Assembly: GCA_964555935.1 (NCBI GenBank) | Contig: CAZKUN010000091.1 | Span: 1-31,824 of the forward strand | From: CAZKUN01 sp964555935 | GTDB lineage: Bacteria; Armatimonadota; Zipacnadia; Zipacnadales; VGFC01 | Length of the DNA: 31,824 bases | Direction: 5' to 3' | In this document: piece after piece, positions 17,290-26,700 of the stretch | How positions within the stretch are numbered: the stretch's first letter is position 1 | How the letters are laid out: each line of letters begins with the position of its first letter | The notes under the pieces: generated by a model | Database searches by the model: none | Told to the model about the DNA's origin: nothing | The model's input: the letters and a program-made list of their open reading frames with translations, nothing else | Translations under genes and position numbers: made by a program

Positions 17290-18968
17290 GCATCATACTG
17301 CTGGTGACGGCAATAGTCAGTTCCGCATCCGCCGCGCCGTGGCAGCCCAGCGAGTTCCCAATCGGGTTCTGGTACGGTCCGCCGGCAACGGAGAACCGGC
17401 TGGAGACATGGCAGACGGTGAAGGACTGTAACTTCACGTTCTGCGGGCCGCGAGGCGGCTACTCGCTTGAGGACAACCTCGCGATGCTCGACTTTTGCGA
17501 GCAAGTCGGCATCAAGGCGTCCATCGTCGACACGCGGATCTCCTGGGAGATGGTCTCAGGCGAGAACTGGCGCGAGATCGTGGCGGAAGTGGTGGGCGAT
17601 TACGGATCCCATCCCGCGCTGTATGGCTACCACATCAAGGACGAACCAGGGCTGCAGCTATTCGAATCGCTCGGGCTAGTCAGCCAAGAGTTAGAGAAGC
17701 AAGATCCCGCTCACCTGCCGTACATCAACCTCTTCCCCACGTACGCCAACTTCCATCAACTCGGCACGCCCACGTACGCCGAGCATCTCGACAAGTACCT
17801 CGACATCGTGAAGCCGAGGGTGCTGAGTTACGACCACTATTGCCTGATGGCGGACGGGAGCGACCGCGCGGACTACTTCGAGAACCTCGAGCTCATCCGC
17901 GAGTATGGTCTCCGCTATGACACGCCGCAATGGAATATCATCCTCTCGCTGCCCCACCTGCGCTACCGCGATCCCACCGAAGGCGAGATGCGCTGGCAGG
18001 TCTACACGTCGCTGGCGTACGGCATGAAGGGAATCATGTACTTCACGTACTGGACCGCGGAGGCATGGGAGGCTGATGGCGAGGCGGGGATCGTCGACTC
18101 CAAAGGCAAGCCCGGACGTCTCTACGCGATCATCCGCGGTCTGAATGGCGAGATCCAGGGGCTGGGCAAGACGCTGCTCGGGTTGACATCCACCGGTGTC
18201 TACCACACGGGCGAGACGCCCCAGGGCGCCACGCGGCTTGGGAGCGATGCGATCCTGAGTCTGCCCGATGACGTGCCGCTCGTGGTAGGGCTGTTCGAGG
18301 ACGCCGACGATGCGCAGTTCGTGATGATCGTGAACCGAGACCACGACAACGTGGCGCGCGTCGAGGCCACGCTCAGACCACACGTGACGGGCGCGGCGCA
18401 AGTATCAGACCAGGACGGAAGCCTGCGGCCATTGGATGTGACGGACGGCAAGCTGCCAATTGGCCTGGCGGCCGGTGGCAGCGTGCTCTTGAAGCTCGAC
18501 ACGGACTTCGCCTACCCGGAGCCGGCCAAGCCCGCTCAGCGGATCGACTTCCAGTTCAACGCGGCCGGCAATCTCGAGGGATGGGCCATGGCGAACGCGC
18601 TAGGCATGGCCACGATCCAGGGAGAGGCGCTGACCGTCCCGCTCATGGGGCCGGACCCGCACATGACCCGCAGCTTCATGAGCGTACCCCCGGGCGCGGT
18701 TGAGACCGTGAAGGTGCGGATGAAGCTGCCCGCGTGTCAGGCATCCGGCCAGTTTTTCTGGACAACGGCGGAGAGCCCCCGCTTTGCCGACGACAAACAC
18801 ATCACCTATCCCGTGATCCCCGACGGCGAGTGGCACGAGTACGAGATCCCCGTCGGCGAACACGCTCTGTGGAGCGGACAGACGATCCGCGCCATACGCC
18901 TCGACCCCACGACAGGTGGAGGCGAAGAGGGCGCGGTGGTTGAGATCGACTGGATTGTGGGTGAGTGA
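17286..18968 (+). CDS. Exported TIM-barrel glycosidase-like protein with C-terminal beta-sandwich
   Basis: The product is 560 aa with a short signal peptide (MSIILLVTAIVSSASAA). Residues of about 20-300 are a GH-A-like barrel: 'FPIGFWYGPP', 'CNFTFCGPRGGYS', 'ALYGYHIKDEPG' with Glu120 after an Asp (the place of the acid/base in clan GH-A, where NEP is usual), 'VLSYDHYCLM', and 'YGMKGIMYFTYWTAEAWE'. Residues of about 300-405 are a GH-type C-terminal beta domain ('FVMIVNRDHDN'). Residues of about 410-560 form a beta-sandwich ('IDFQFNAAGNLEGWAM', 'DGEWHEYEIPVGEHALW') that resembles a carbohydrate-binding module. Related proteins are usually labelled beta-galactosidase-like or hypothetical. The ATGA overlap with the toroid protein suggests that the two act on the same glycan. 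Confidence 0.8.
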   Translation: MSIILLVTAIVSSASAAPWQPSEFPIGFWYGPPATENRLETWQTVKDCNFTFCGPRGGYSLEDNLAMLDFCEQVGIKASIVDTRISWEMVSGENWREIVAEVVGDYGSHPALYGYHIKDEPGLQLFESLGLVSQELEKQDPAHLPYINLFPTYANFHQLGTPTYAEHLDKYLDIVKPRVLSYDHYCLMADGSDRADYFENLELIREYGLRYDTPQWNIILSLPHLRYRDPTEGEMRWQVYTSLAYGMKGIMYFTYWTAEAWEADGEAGIVDSKGKPGRLYAIIRGLNGEIQGLGKTLLGLTSTGVYHTGETPQGATRLGSDAILSLPDDVPLVVGLFEDADDAQFVMIVNRDHDNVARVEATLRPHVTGAAQVSDQDGSLRPLDVTDGKLPIGLAAGGSVLLKLDTDFAYPEPAKPAQRIDFQFNAAGNLEGWAMANALGMATIQGEALTVPLMGPDPHMTRSFMSVPPGAVETVKVRMKLPACQASGQFFWTTAESPRFADDKHITYPVIPDGEWHEYEIPVGEHALWSGQTIRAIRLDPTTGGGEEGAVVEIDWIVGE

Positions 18969-19001
18969 TCCGGCTCGGGATCGCGAGTTGGGAGGCGCCT
19001 A

Positions 19002-20327
19002 CTACCCTTCAGGAACCTCGCCGGCGACCGGCTCAATGGGCGTGGCTCTCAGTTTGGACACGCGGTAGTGGTCCAGCGCCAGCACCTCAAACCTAAAGCC
19101 ATGCGCCTCAAACGCGTCGCCGATCTCGGGCATCTTTTGGAGCCGGGACATCATGAATCCGCCCACGCTGCCGTAACGGCCTTCTTCAGCGAGAAGCCTT
19201 GGCAGCCCTAGCGCCTGTCGGAAGTCGACGAGTGGCACGAGGCCGTCACCCACGATGCTGCCGTCCCCGCGCTCTTCCCACTCCGGCGCGTCGAGCGCAG
19301 AGATGGTCAGAGCGGCGCGCCCGCCGATAGCTCTCAGGACGCCTTCCATGGAGATCATTCCCGAGGTCGCGCCGTGCTCGTCTACGACGAGAGCCGCACC
19401 CGCGCCTTCGTCCTGCAAGAGGCTCAGCACGTCGAGAACCGGCGTGGTCTCAGGCACCAGCACGGGCTCCTCAGCCAACTCTCCGACCGGCGCGCTCTGG
19501 CCTTTGGCCATCGTCACGAGCAGATCCCACCCGCGCACGAGGCCGAGCACGTCGTCCTGGTCCCCGTCCAGGATGGGGTAATAGGCCTGGCGATGGGCCG
19601 ACACCGTGTCGAAGAGGTCACGCACCTCGTCACCAGGGCTGAACCACTCCAACACGGGCCTGGGTATCATCAAGTCGCGGGCCTGGTATTCGCGAAGGCG
19701 CAACGCCCGCCGAATCAGGTCCTGTTGAACGGGAGTGAAAACCCCTTCATCCATGCCCTCTTCCACGAGCACCTCAATCTCACCGGCGGTAACCGATTCA
19801 TCTTGGTGTTGAAGAGAGCGAAAAGGGGCGAGGAGCAGCGAAGTGGAGCGCGTGAGCAACCAGACGACGGGGGCCGTCAGCATCGAGACCCACCGCATCG
19901 GCCTTGCGATGGCGAGCGCGACGCGTTCAGGCGCGCCGAGGGCGAGGCGCTTGGGAGCGAGTTCTCCCAGCACGAGCGTGAGGTAAGTAATCCCGACGAC
20001 CACGATGGCCATGCTCAGATCGCCCGCGTAGCCCTGAAGCCAAGCCACGTCCGAGAACTGAGCCTCCAGCCGCTCGGCTACCGTGACGCCCGCATAGGCG
20101 CCCGACAACACGGCCACCAACGTGATGCCGACCTGAACGGCGGCGAGGAGTCGATCGGGGTCGCGCGCCATCTCCAGAGCTTCCTCGGCGCGGCGACTTC
20201 CCAACGCCGCCATGCTCTTCAGTCGAGCGGGCCGCGAGGAAACCACGGCCATCTCCGACATCGCAAGCAGACCGTTCACCAGGATGAGCCCCAGAATCAC
20301 CACGCATTCGAAAGCGATGCCGCTCAT
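19002..20327 (-). CDS. CNNM/CorC (HlyC-CorC) family membrane protein with CBS pair
   Basis: The product is 441 aa. The ATG at 20327 is chosen because GGAGGT lies 7 bases upstream; the GTG at 20336 overlaps that ribosome binding site. Residues of about 1-190 are a DUF21/CNNM transmembrane domain: 'VVILGLILVNGLLAMSEMAVV', 'AAVQVGITLVAVLSGAYAG', 'LVLGELAPKRLAL'. Residues of about 205-330 hold two CBS motifs ('RDLMIPRPVLEWFSPGDE', 'AGAALVVDEHGATSGMISMEG'). Residues of about 350-430 are the CorC/HlyC C-terminal domain ('ERYGSVGGFMMSRLQKMP'-like, with 'HGFRFEVLALDHYRVSKLR'). The family exports or regulates Mg2+ and other divalent cations; haemolysin naming is historical. It lies 45 bases after the sulfatase on the same strand and may be co-transcribed. 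Confidence 0.93.
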   Translation of the reverse strand: MSGIAFECVVILGLILVNGLLAMSEMAVVSSRPARLKSMAALGSRRAEEALEMARDPDRLLAAVQVGITLVAVLSGAYAGVTVAERLEAQFSDVAWLQGYAGDLSMAIVVVGITYLTLVLGELAPKRLALGAPERVALAIARPMRWVSMLTAPVVWLLTRSTSLLLAPFRSLQHQDESVTAGEIEVLVEEGMDEGVFTPVQQDLIRRALRLREYQARDLMIPRPVLEWFSPGDEVRDLFDTVSAHRQAYYPILDGDQDDVLGLVRGWDLLVTMAKGQSAPVGELAEEPVLVPETTPVLDVLSLLQDEGAGAALVVDEHGATSGMISMEGVLRAIGGRAALTISALDAPEWEERGDGSIVGDGLVPLVDFRQALGLPRLLAEEGRYGSVGGFMMSRLQKMPEIGDAFEAHGFRFEVLALDHYRVSKLRATPIEPVAGEVPEG

Positions 20328-20372
20328 CGGATACACCTCCGGGATAACTCCCGCAGCAGCGCGCGGCGGCTA

Positions 20373-21749
20373 CTATTCGGGAATCGCGCCGAGATCCGGA
20401 TAGTCCTCAAGCCACTGGTCGAGCAAGCCACGCATCCGCCCAAGAGTTCCCTGGTGCTTTGATGAATTCGCGAGGTTCACCGTCTCCCACGGATCGGCCT
20501 GGATGTCGTAGAGTTCCTCATCTGGCTTGCGATCCGCCATGAAGTGGGCTTGGGCGGGCGTGAGTTCACCCTTGGCGTGCAGATCCTTCAACACCCCAAG
20601 CGGCGGGTACCAATTCTCTTTGTAGTTATTTGGCTGCGTGTAAGGACGCTCAGGCATGAAATTCTTGATGTACCGATAGCGCCTCGTCCGAACGGTGCGG
20701 ATGCGGTCAAGCGTCTCGTCACACCGGTCTCGCGCCCCAACCACGTGGTCGCGTTGGACGGCGTTTGGCCCGAGGAAGGGGACCCCGTGGAGGTGCTCCG
20801 GAGGCGCGATCCCCGCGAGTTCCATGCACGTCGGACCGAAGTCGATCGCCGCGACGAGATCGTCGCAGACGGCGTCAGGCTCGACATGTCCGGGCCAGCG
20901 GATGATGAGAGGCATGTTCAGCCCGCTGTCGTACGGCCACTGCTTTCCTCGCACCATAGCGCGCCCATGATCGCCGAAGAACACCACGATCGTGTTCTCC
21001 GCCAGGCCCTCGTCATCCAGGCGCTGCAATACCTTGCCGACCTTCGTGTCGAGCAGAGCGATGGAGTCCAGATACCGCGCCCAATCATCCCGCACCACGG
21101 GATGGTCTGGGTAGTACGGCGGCAACTCGACCTTGTCCGGATCGGTGACACGCAGAGCGGGGTCCTTCATGTGCTGCCAACTGCCCATGCGGTGCGCCTC
21201 GGCGAAGTTGACCTGCGCGAAGAACGGCTGGCCATCCGCGCGCTGGACCCAGTCGTCGCCATCGAACGGCTTCGAGTTCGGCTTGAAATTCCAGTCCGTC
21301 TTGCACGTGCCCTTGACGCCGGGCGCGGCGTTCTTCACGTTCGCGGTGAAGTAGCCGGCATCGCGGAAGTACTTGGTGATGACATCGACGCCCTCGGGCA
21401 GGTGGTAGTCGTCGTCGCGGTGGCTGCGGTGATGGTGCGCGCCGATGGCGGTCTGGTACATGCTCGTCATGAACGCCGAGCGCGCCGCGGAGCACACGGG
21501 CGCGGTCGTGAACGCCTGCGTGTAGCGGGCGCCATCGGAGGCGAGTCCGTCCAGATTCGGCGTGCGGGCCTCGGCGGTCCCGTAGCACCCGAGTTCAGGC
21601 CCATGGTCCTCTGAGATGAGCCAGAGGATGTTCGGCCTCTCGCCGCCGGATGCGCGCGCGGCCTGACCAAGCACGCCCGCCGCGGCGGCGAGCCCGGTCG
21701 TGTGGACGAATGCGCGACGACAAATGCGTGTTCCAGGGCTCGTGGACAT
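20373..21749 (-). CDS. Formylglycine-dependent sulfatase (S1 family, sulfamidase-like subgroup)
   Basis: The product is 458 aa from the ATG at 21749, with GAGGTG about 9 bases upstream; a TTG at 21767 is an unlikely extension. The leader 'RICRRAFVHTTGLAAAAGVLG' has twin arginines and suggests Tat export. Cys86-Ser-Ala-Ala-Arg90 matches the C-x-(P/A)-x-R signature, where Cys is converted to formylglycine. 'LISEDHGPELGCYG' (residues 44-57) and 'FFGDHGRAM' supply metal-site residues. 'SMYQTAIGAHHHRSHR' is typical of the planctomycete sulfatases annotated as N-sulfoglucosamine sulfohydrolase or heparan sulfatases. Sulfate ester (or sulfamate) hydrolysis on a glycan is expected; the exact substrate is unknown. 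No formylglycine-generating enzyme or anSME lies in the window. It is divergent from the SGNH gene. Confidence 0.92.
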   Translation of the reverse strand: MSTSPGTRICRRAFVHTTGLAAAAGVLGQAARASGGERPNILWLISEDHGPELGCYGTAEARTPNLDGLASDGARYTQAFTTAPVCSAARSAFMTSMYQTAIGAHHHRSHRDDDYHLPEGVDVITKYFRDAGYFTANVKNAAPGVKGTCKTDWNFKPNSKPFDGDDWVQRADGQPFFAQVNFAEAHRMGSWQHMKDPALRVTDPDKVELPPYYPDHPVVRDDWARYLDSIALLDTKVGKVLQRLDDEGLAENTIVVFFGDHGRAMVRGKQWPYDSGLNMPLIIRWPGHVEPDAVCDDLVAAIDFGPTCMELAGIAPPEHLHGVPFLGPNAVQRDHVVGARDRCDETLDRIRTVRTRRYRYIKNFMPERPYTQPNNYKENWYPPLGVLKDLHAKGELTPAQAHFMADRKPDEELYDIQADPWETVNLANSSKHQGTLGRMRGLLDQWLEDYPDLGAIPE

Positions 21750-21883
21750 AGACCAAGCACCTCGCAATGGGTTGTCGGCGCGGTTTCGCGGGGGGGCTGG
21801 GAATGGCCTGCATCTGACGCGGAACAGGACCTTCGACGCTGTCGGGAGAAACTGCCGGAAACGTGCTGCGGGAGGAGTGCCCG

Positions 21884-22510
21884 ATGAAGGTCGTGCTCTG
21901 CTATGGAGACTCCAACACGTGGGGCTATGACCCGGCGACGAAGAAGCGTTTCGCGCCGGATGTTCGCTGGACCGGCGTAACGCAAGCGCAACTGGGCGAC
22001 GGGTATCGAGTCATCGAGGAGGGCCTGAACGGTCGGACGACCGTGTGGGACGACCCGATCGAGGGCTACAAGAACGGGAAAGAGCAGATCATCCCGTGCA
22101 TCGAATCGCACAAGCCGATCGATCTCGTGATCATCGGACTTGGGGTCAATGACCTCAAACAGCGTTTCAGCGTCCCGGCGTGGGATATCGCGGCAAGCGC
22201 GGGCAAGCTGGTGGAGATCGTTCAGAAGAGCGCAACCGGCCCGGATGATTCGGCGCCTGCGGTGTTGCTGCTATGCCCGGCGAAGGTCGGCAAGCTGAGC
22301 GAGTTCGCCGACATGTTTGGCGGGGCTGTCGAGAAGTCCGCGCAGTTGGCCGACCAATACGAGCGCGTGGCGGGCGAGTACGACTGCCCGTGGTTTGACA
22401 TCGGCGCGGTGGCGACCTCGAGTGACCTCGACGGGATCCACTTCGAGGCCGGCGAGCATCGGAAGATCGGGGAGGCGATCGCGGCGCGCGTGAAGGCGAT
22501 TCTGGAGTAA
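21884..22510 (+). CDS. SGNH/GDSL hydrolase, arylesterase/acyltransferase (MsAcT-like)
   Basis: The product is 208 aa from the ATG at 21884, six bases after GGGAGGAG. Block I 'CYGDSNTWGY' has Ser10 as nucleophile; block II is 'GLNGRTT'; block III 'IIGLGVNDL' carries the oxyanion Asn; block V 'DGIHF' supplies Asp183 and His186. Several segments ('RFAPDVRWTGV', 'VIEEGL.GRTT', 'DLVIIGLG.ND') resemble the Mycobacterium smegmatis acyltransferase/arylesterase MsAcT, as I recall it. No signal peptide is seen, so it is probably cytoplasmic. It may deacylate small esters; the natural substrate is not evident. The fRMsr-like gene begins 13 bases downstream on the same strand, so the two are likely co-transcribed. 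Confidence 0.9.
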   Translation: MKVVLCYGDSNTWGYDPATKKRFAPDVRWTGVTQAQLGDGYRVIEEGLNGRTTVWDDPIEGYKNGKEQIIPCIESHKPIDLVIIGLGVNDLKQRFSVPAWDIAASAGKLVEIVQKSATGPDDSAPAVLLLCPAKVGKLSEFADMFGGAVEKSAQLADQYERVAGEYDCPWFDIGAVATSSDLDGIHFEAGEHRKIGEAIAARVKAILE

Positions 22511-22523
22511 CTGGGGGAACCAG

Positions 22524-23000
22524 ATGGGGCACTCCTACGATCCAACGGTCGAGGCCGTCCGCCATGCCATGCAGGCGCCGGATCCCGCGGTCGAGCGCCT
22601 GGAGCTCGCCATGCAGATCATCAGTCGGCGCCACCCGACGTTCGAATGGGTCGGCGTCTACGTCTTGCGCGGGGAGATGCTCGAACTTGGGCCATACGTC
22701 GGCAAGCCCACCGACCACACGCAGATTCCTGTCGGCAAGGGCGTTTGTGGGACCGCGGTTGCCCAGCGCGCCGACCAGGTGATCGACGACGTGAGGAAGC
22801 TCGAGAACTACATCGCGTGCAGCCCGACGGTTCGCTCGGAGATAGTCGTGCTGATCTGGGACGATGAGCACGACGAGAGCGAGATCATCGGCCAGATCGA
22901 TGCGGACTGCGATGAGGTCGGCGCGTTCGGGGCTGACGAGGAGGCGTTCCTGCACCAGATTGCCGCGCTGGTCGCGCCGGCGGTGGCGGAGATCCGCTAG
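22524..23000 (+). CDS. Free methionine-(R)-sulfoxide reductase-like GAF-domain protein
   Basis: The product is 158 aa, close to the roughly 165 aa of E. coli fRMsr (MsrC). GGGGGA lies just upstream of the ATG. The whole protein is one GAF fold: 'FEWVGVYVLRGEMLELGPYVGK', 'IPVGKGVCGTAVA' with Cys75, 'IDDVRKLENYIAC' with Cys99, then 'SEIVV' and a C-terminal helix. Cys75 and Cys99 align with Cys94 and Cys118 of the E. coli enzyme, the latter being catalytic; the third cysteine (Cys84 in E. coli) is not present, so recycling may use only two. It would repair free Met-R-sulfoxide in the cytoplasm under oxidative stress. A plain ligand-binding GAF protein is the alternative. Its stop lies 3 bases from the convergent LuxR-type regulator. 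Confidence 0.85.
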   Translation: MGHSYDPTVEAVRHAMQAPDPAVERLELAMQIISRRHPTFEWVGVYVLRGEMLELGPYVGKPTDHTQIPVGKGVCGTAVAQRADQVIDDVRKLENYIACSPTVRSEIVVLIWDDEHDESEIIGQIDADCDEVGAFGADEEAFLHQIAALVAPAVAEIR

Positions 23001-23003
23001 GAG

Positions 23004-23678
23004 CTACGATGACCCGCCGGGATCGGTCGGCGGCTCATCGAGAAGACCTGAGTGGTAGGCGTGCTGGACGAGTTCAGCGCGCGACGAGACGCCAAGTCGG
23101 CGCAAGATGGAGCTGCGATGCGCCTCGACGGTCTTGACCGTGACCGATAGGGCTGCCGCGATCTGCTGGTTCGTGTACCCCCACGCCGCGAGACGCAGAA
23201 CCTCCAGCATCCTGGGCGTCAGTCGGGCGTGGTTCTCGTCCGACTTGTCCTTGTACCCCACGATCTCGCCGACAACCACGCTCCCCAGCATCGGATCGAT
23301 GAACACGCGCCCCTCATGGGCCGCGCGCACGGCCTCGACGGTGCATTCGTCGACGGCGCGTTTGGTCACGTACCCGCTCACTCCCGACCGCAGTGCCGCG
23401 CGGACGTGGACCACGTCGTCACACACCGACAGTATGACCACCTTCGGCGGATCAGACAGCGCGAGAATCGCCGGCACGGCGCGCAGACCGTTGCCCGGCA
23501 TTTGGACGTCCAGCAACACGACATCCGGACGCAGGGCCTCGGATTGGCTGACGGCATCGCTCGCGGTCGCCGCCTCACCGACTACGGCGAGGTCCTTCTC
23601 GGCGTCAAGCAGCGCCCTCAGCCCCGCCCGCAACACGGGGTGATCGTCGGCGATGAGGACTCTGATGGGTTTCTTCAT
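23004..23678 (-). CDS. NarL/FixJ-type response regulator (REC plus LuxR HTH)
   Basis: The product is 224 aa. Residues of about 5-122 are a receiver domain with 'VLIADDH', phospho-acceptor Asp57 ('VVLLDVQMPG') and conserved Lys in 'YVTKRA'. Residues of about 153-215 are a LuxR/GerE HTH: 'LTPRMLEVLRLAAWGYTNQQIAAALSVTVKTVEAHRSSIL'-type helix set with the expected 'LTPR.LEVLRL' and 'VKTVEAH' signatures. The Shine-Dalgarno (CAGG) is weak. It is a DNA-binding transcription regulator in the cytoplasm; no cognate kinase lies in the window, so its signal and targets are unknown. It sits 99 bases downstream of the GH101-like gene on the same strand and ends 3 bases from the fRMsr-like gene. Confidence 0.95.
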   Translation of the reverse strand: MKKPIRVLIADDHPVLRAGLRALLDAEKDLAVVGEAATASDAVSQSEALRPDVVLLDVQMPGNGLRAVPAILALSDPPKVVILSVCDDVVHVRAALRSGVSGYVTKRAVDECTVEAVRAAHEGRVFIDPMLGSVVVGEIVGYKDKSDENHARLTPRMLEVLRLAAWGYTNQQIAAALSVTVKTVEAHRSSILRRLGVSSRAELVQHAYHSGLLDEPPTDPGGSS

Positions 23679-23777
23679 TGATGGTTGCCTGGCAGAATCT
23701 GTCTCGAAGCGTCCCTCCAGTATACGGCATGCGCGCCAACGTGGCGAGGGCCGGCGGCGCGTCGGCCACTGCCCGCC

Positions 23778-26700
23778 TCACTCGGCAGGACTCCAAGTCA
23801 CCACATACCGACCGGCGCCTGGCTTGCCGACCTGGAAAGTCAGACGCCCCTGATCGAACTCAATCGGTACCGCGCCGATGACATCGTGCGTCAGCGGCGC
23901 CTGGGCGATTACCTCGATCAGATCGCCGTCCACGTTGGGCACGAGTTCCGGGAAATCGAGCGTGACAGTGAATTCGCGTTCCAGCGGATACGGCAGCACG
24001 GTCAGCGAGTCCCGGGTCCGGCAGATCTTCAGCGATCCGTCCGTGGCCACCTTGCCGAAGTCGACCATCGTGCCCTCAGGATTGAGGTTGGCCGAGAAAT
24101 CCGCGACATTCTCATCCTGTTCACGCTCGATGGCGCTCAAGTCGGCAAGTCCCATCCCCGCAACTTCGTCACCATCTCGGCGGAGGTCCAGCAGGCCGAT
24201 GATAGTGCGGCCCGGAGTTCCGGGAGCGGAGATGCCTTTCAGCGGCACGCGCTCCGGGCCGTAGAGGCCGATGAGGATGCCGTACGAATCGAACTGGTCG
24301 CCGGGGACATCGATCTCGTACGGGCCGTCGGTGATGACGTCGCCGAGTTCCCATTCGCTCGTCGGCTTGACCAGCGAGTGGTCTTGCTGGAAGACGATGC
24401 CGTCGTTCTCTGTCGAAGACGGGTGCGCGAAGTGCACGAAGCAGGTGTAGTCTCGATCCAGTTCCTCATTGACGAGCCACTCGTAGGTGACGCGCATCCT
24501 CCCCTCGCCGAGATCCTCGAAGTCGGCGATGCGGGGCTCGATGTCCACGAAACGCTTGAGGTAGGGCATGTTGAAAGACGTCCGGGCGTCGGCGAAGATG
24601 AACTCCGGGCACTCGGCGTAGTCGGCCAGCGTGCCATCGACGAGACTGGTCCTGACTTCCGTCTCCGGGCCGAGCGCGAGCGTCCCCCACTGGGGCAGGA
24701 CGTGGCCCTTGACGGTCCAGTCAGCCTCCGACCAGTTGACCCAGACGACGAGGCCGGAGTCGTAAGTGATCCGCTGGCGCATCCGCTCGCCCAGAGCCAG
24801 GGCGACGCTGGCCGAGACCATCTCACCCGCCACCTCATAGCTGATGTCAGTCACCTTCGCCGCCCCGTAGAGCCGCTGAGCGGGGTGCATCATATTGTGC
24901 TCTTTGGCTACCCACTGCACGTTGTCCGTTGAGATGTTCCCGATGAATCCGGCGTGGCCGTAGGCCAGTTCCTGCGCGCGGTACTGGTCGATGTCGGCGA
25001 CGGTGCCCACGTCGGTCCCGAACCGCATGTCATACCCCTGCGGAAACCAGCGCTCGTAGTACCCCATGCCGTGGTTGACCATCTGCGGGTGGAGCTTCAG
25101 CAGATCGAAGTCGAGGAACGGCACGTGTCCCGCGCCGCCGGCAACCTGCGCCTCGGTGCCATCGACCTTGCCGGCCCAGTAGAAGTGATTCCAGCCCTCA
25201 CCAAACAGCGGCCCCTCATGGGTATCGCGCATGTACTGGAATAGCTCCGAATCCCGCTCGACCTTGTGCCGGGCCATCGCGGCCATCGGCTGCGTGGCAT
25301 CATGGTCGAGTTGGTGCCATGGCGGGACGCACGTGTGGACATCGAGGTACGTGGCGTTCGTGCCAAACCGCCGGTGAACCTCGGGCGCGTTCTGTTTGGC
25401 GTATCCGAGCGCGCGATTGCACTTCAAGCCATAGCTCTGGACCTGCGTGCCCTGGTTGAACCAAGCCGGCGACATGCTGCCGTCTGCGCGCAGAACCGCG
25501 GCCGATTCGTCGTACATGGGCGCGTCCGGGTAGAGGTCGATGTAGTTCTCGTGCAGCGACCAGATGTACCCCGAATCGTTCGCGGCCTCGCCGAACTCGA
25601 CCATGCTCTCGTCGCCACCGAACTGGGGATTAGCGGGCAAGTGGTCGGGGAGCTTGACATCGTATCCATAGCGCTGCCAGACGTGCGAGATGATCGCGAG
25701 ATGGTCGACGCCGCTGTCTTTCAGCGTGCGGAGATTCTCGCCGTCCCCCGCGTACGTGCCCTTGTGATGGCCCCAGATATCGAGCATGATCTTCGGGCCG
25801 AGGAGATCGAGGTAGGGCGACGGAGGATTCGGTATGTTGGGCAGGACCTCGCCAACGTGCGGCGACACCGCGATGTACCCCACTTCGCGGAGAGGGTGAC
25901 GCGTCCCATCGGTCTTCCTGTTGTAAGATGACCACCCCTCCGGCGCGGTGGATGCGTTGGACTGCGTCCAGTCCAAGTATCGAGCCGTGAAGACGTTCTG
26001 GGCGTTCAGGTACGCGACGCTGCCGTGGAGATAGGGCACCCCGATGGTCTTGCGCATGGGCGCTGACGCCACATTCCCGAGCGAAAACCCGCTGACAACG
26101 AGATCCGCCGATGAGGCCGCGATGGTCAGCGCCTTCCCGTCGATACCGAAGCGCCAGGTGACTGAGAGAGGGACGCCTTCGACGTCGTAGCTCCAAACCG
26201 CCTCGAGTTGCTTCCCATCATCCGATAACTCAAGCGAAACAAGCTCCCCGCCCCTCGCGGGCACGNNNNNNNNNNGGTTCGCTCGCCATCTCCATCCGGC
26301 ACGGCGACGATGACGCCGCCGCCCGCCGCCGGCCGAAAGACCTCCGTGTCGTCGACCCAAGCGCCAATGTCGTCCAACGTTCCACTGGACGGAGCGTAGG
26401 TGTAGGTCACCTCGCAATCCGGTCCCGTGTAGGTGAACGTGTAGCTCTCCCCCGTCTTGGCGATCTCATTCTCATGTGGCAGCATTGACGAGGGCACGAC
26501 GCCGCGACTGGGATCATTGGCGAGCGCCGTCAGGTCGGCTTGGGCGTAGGCGCGATAGGCTTTCGTGCTGGTGAGCTGCCGAACGCGCTCGGGCAGGGCC
26601 TTCGCCGCCTCGCCGGCAGTGATCCTCGGCTCGCCAAAGTAGGAGTAGTCGAAGGATGGGCTGTTCGCCGGCCCGGGCTCGACTTGCAGGCGCAGCGTGA

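Noticed and set aside
18967..18982. GATCC/GGATC hairpin between the convergent barrel-protein and CNNM genes
   Set aside because: Only a 5-bp stem without a T-run; too weak to call a terminator.
19374..20462. Plus-strand open frames of over 350 codons opposite the CNNM and sulfatase genes (also 20544-21614, 23685-24932 and 11410-12441 minus)
   Set aside because: All are shadows of well-supported genes on the opposite strand.
26126..26417. Real frameshift or pseudogene at the GH101-like gene
   Set aside because: The frame changes exactly at the 10-N placeholder, so an assembly artefact is the simpler reading.
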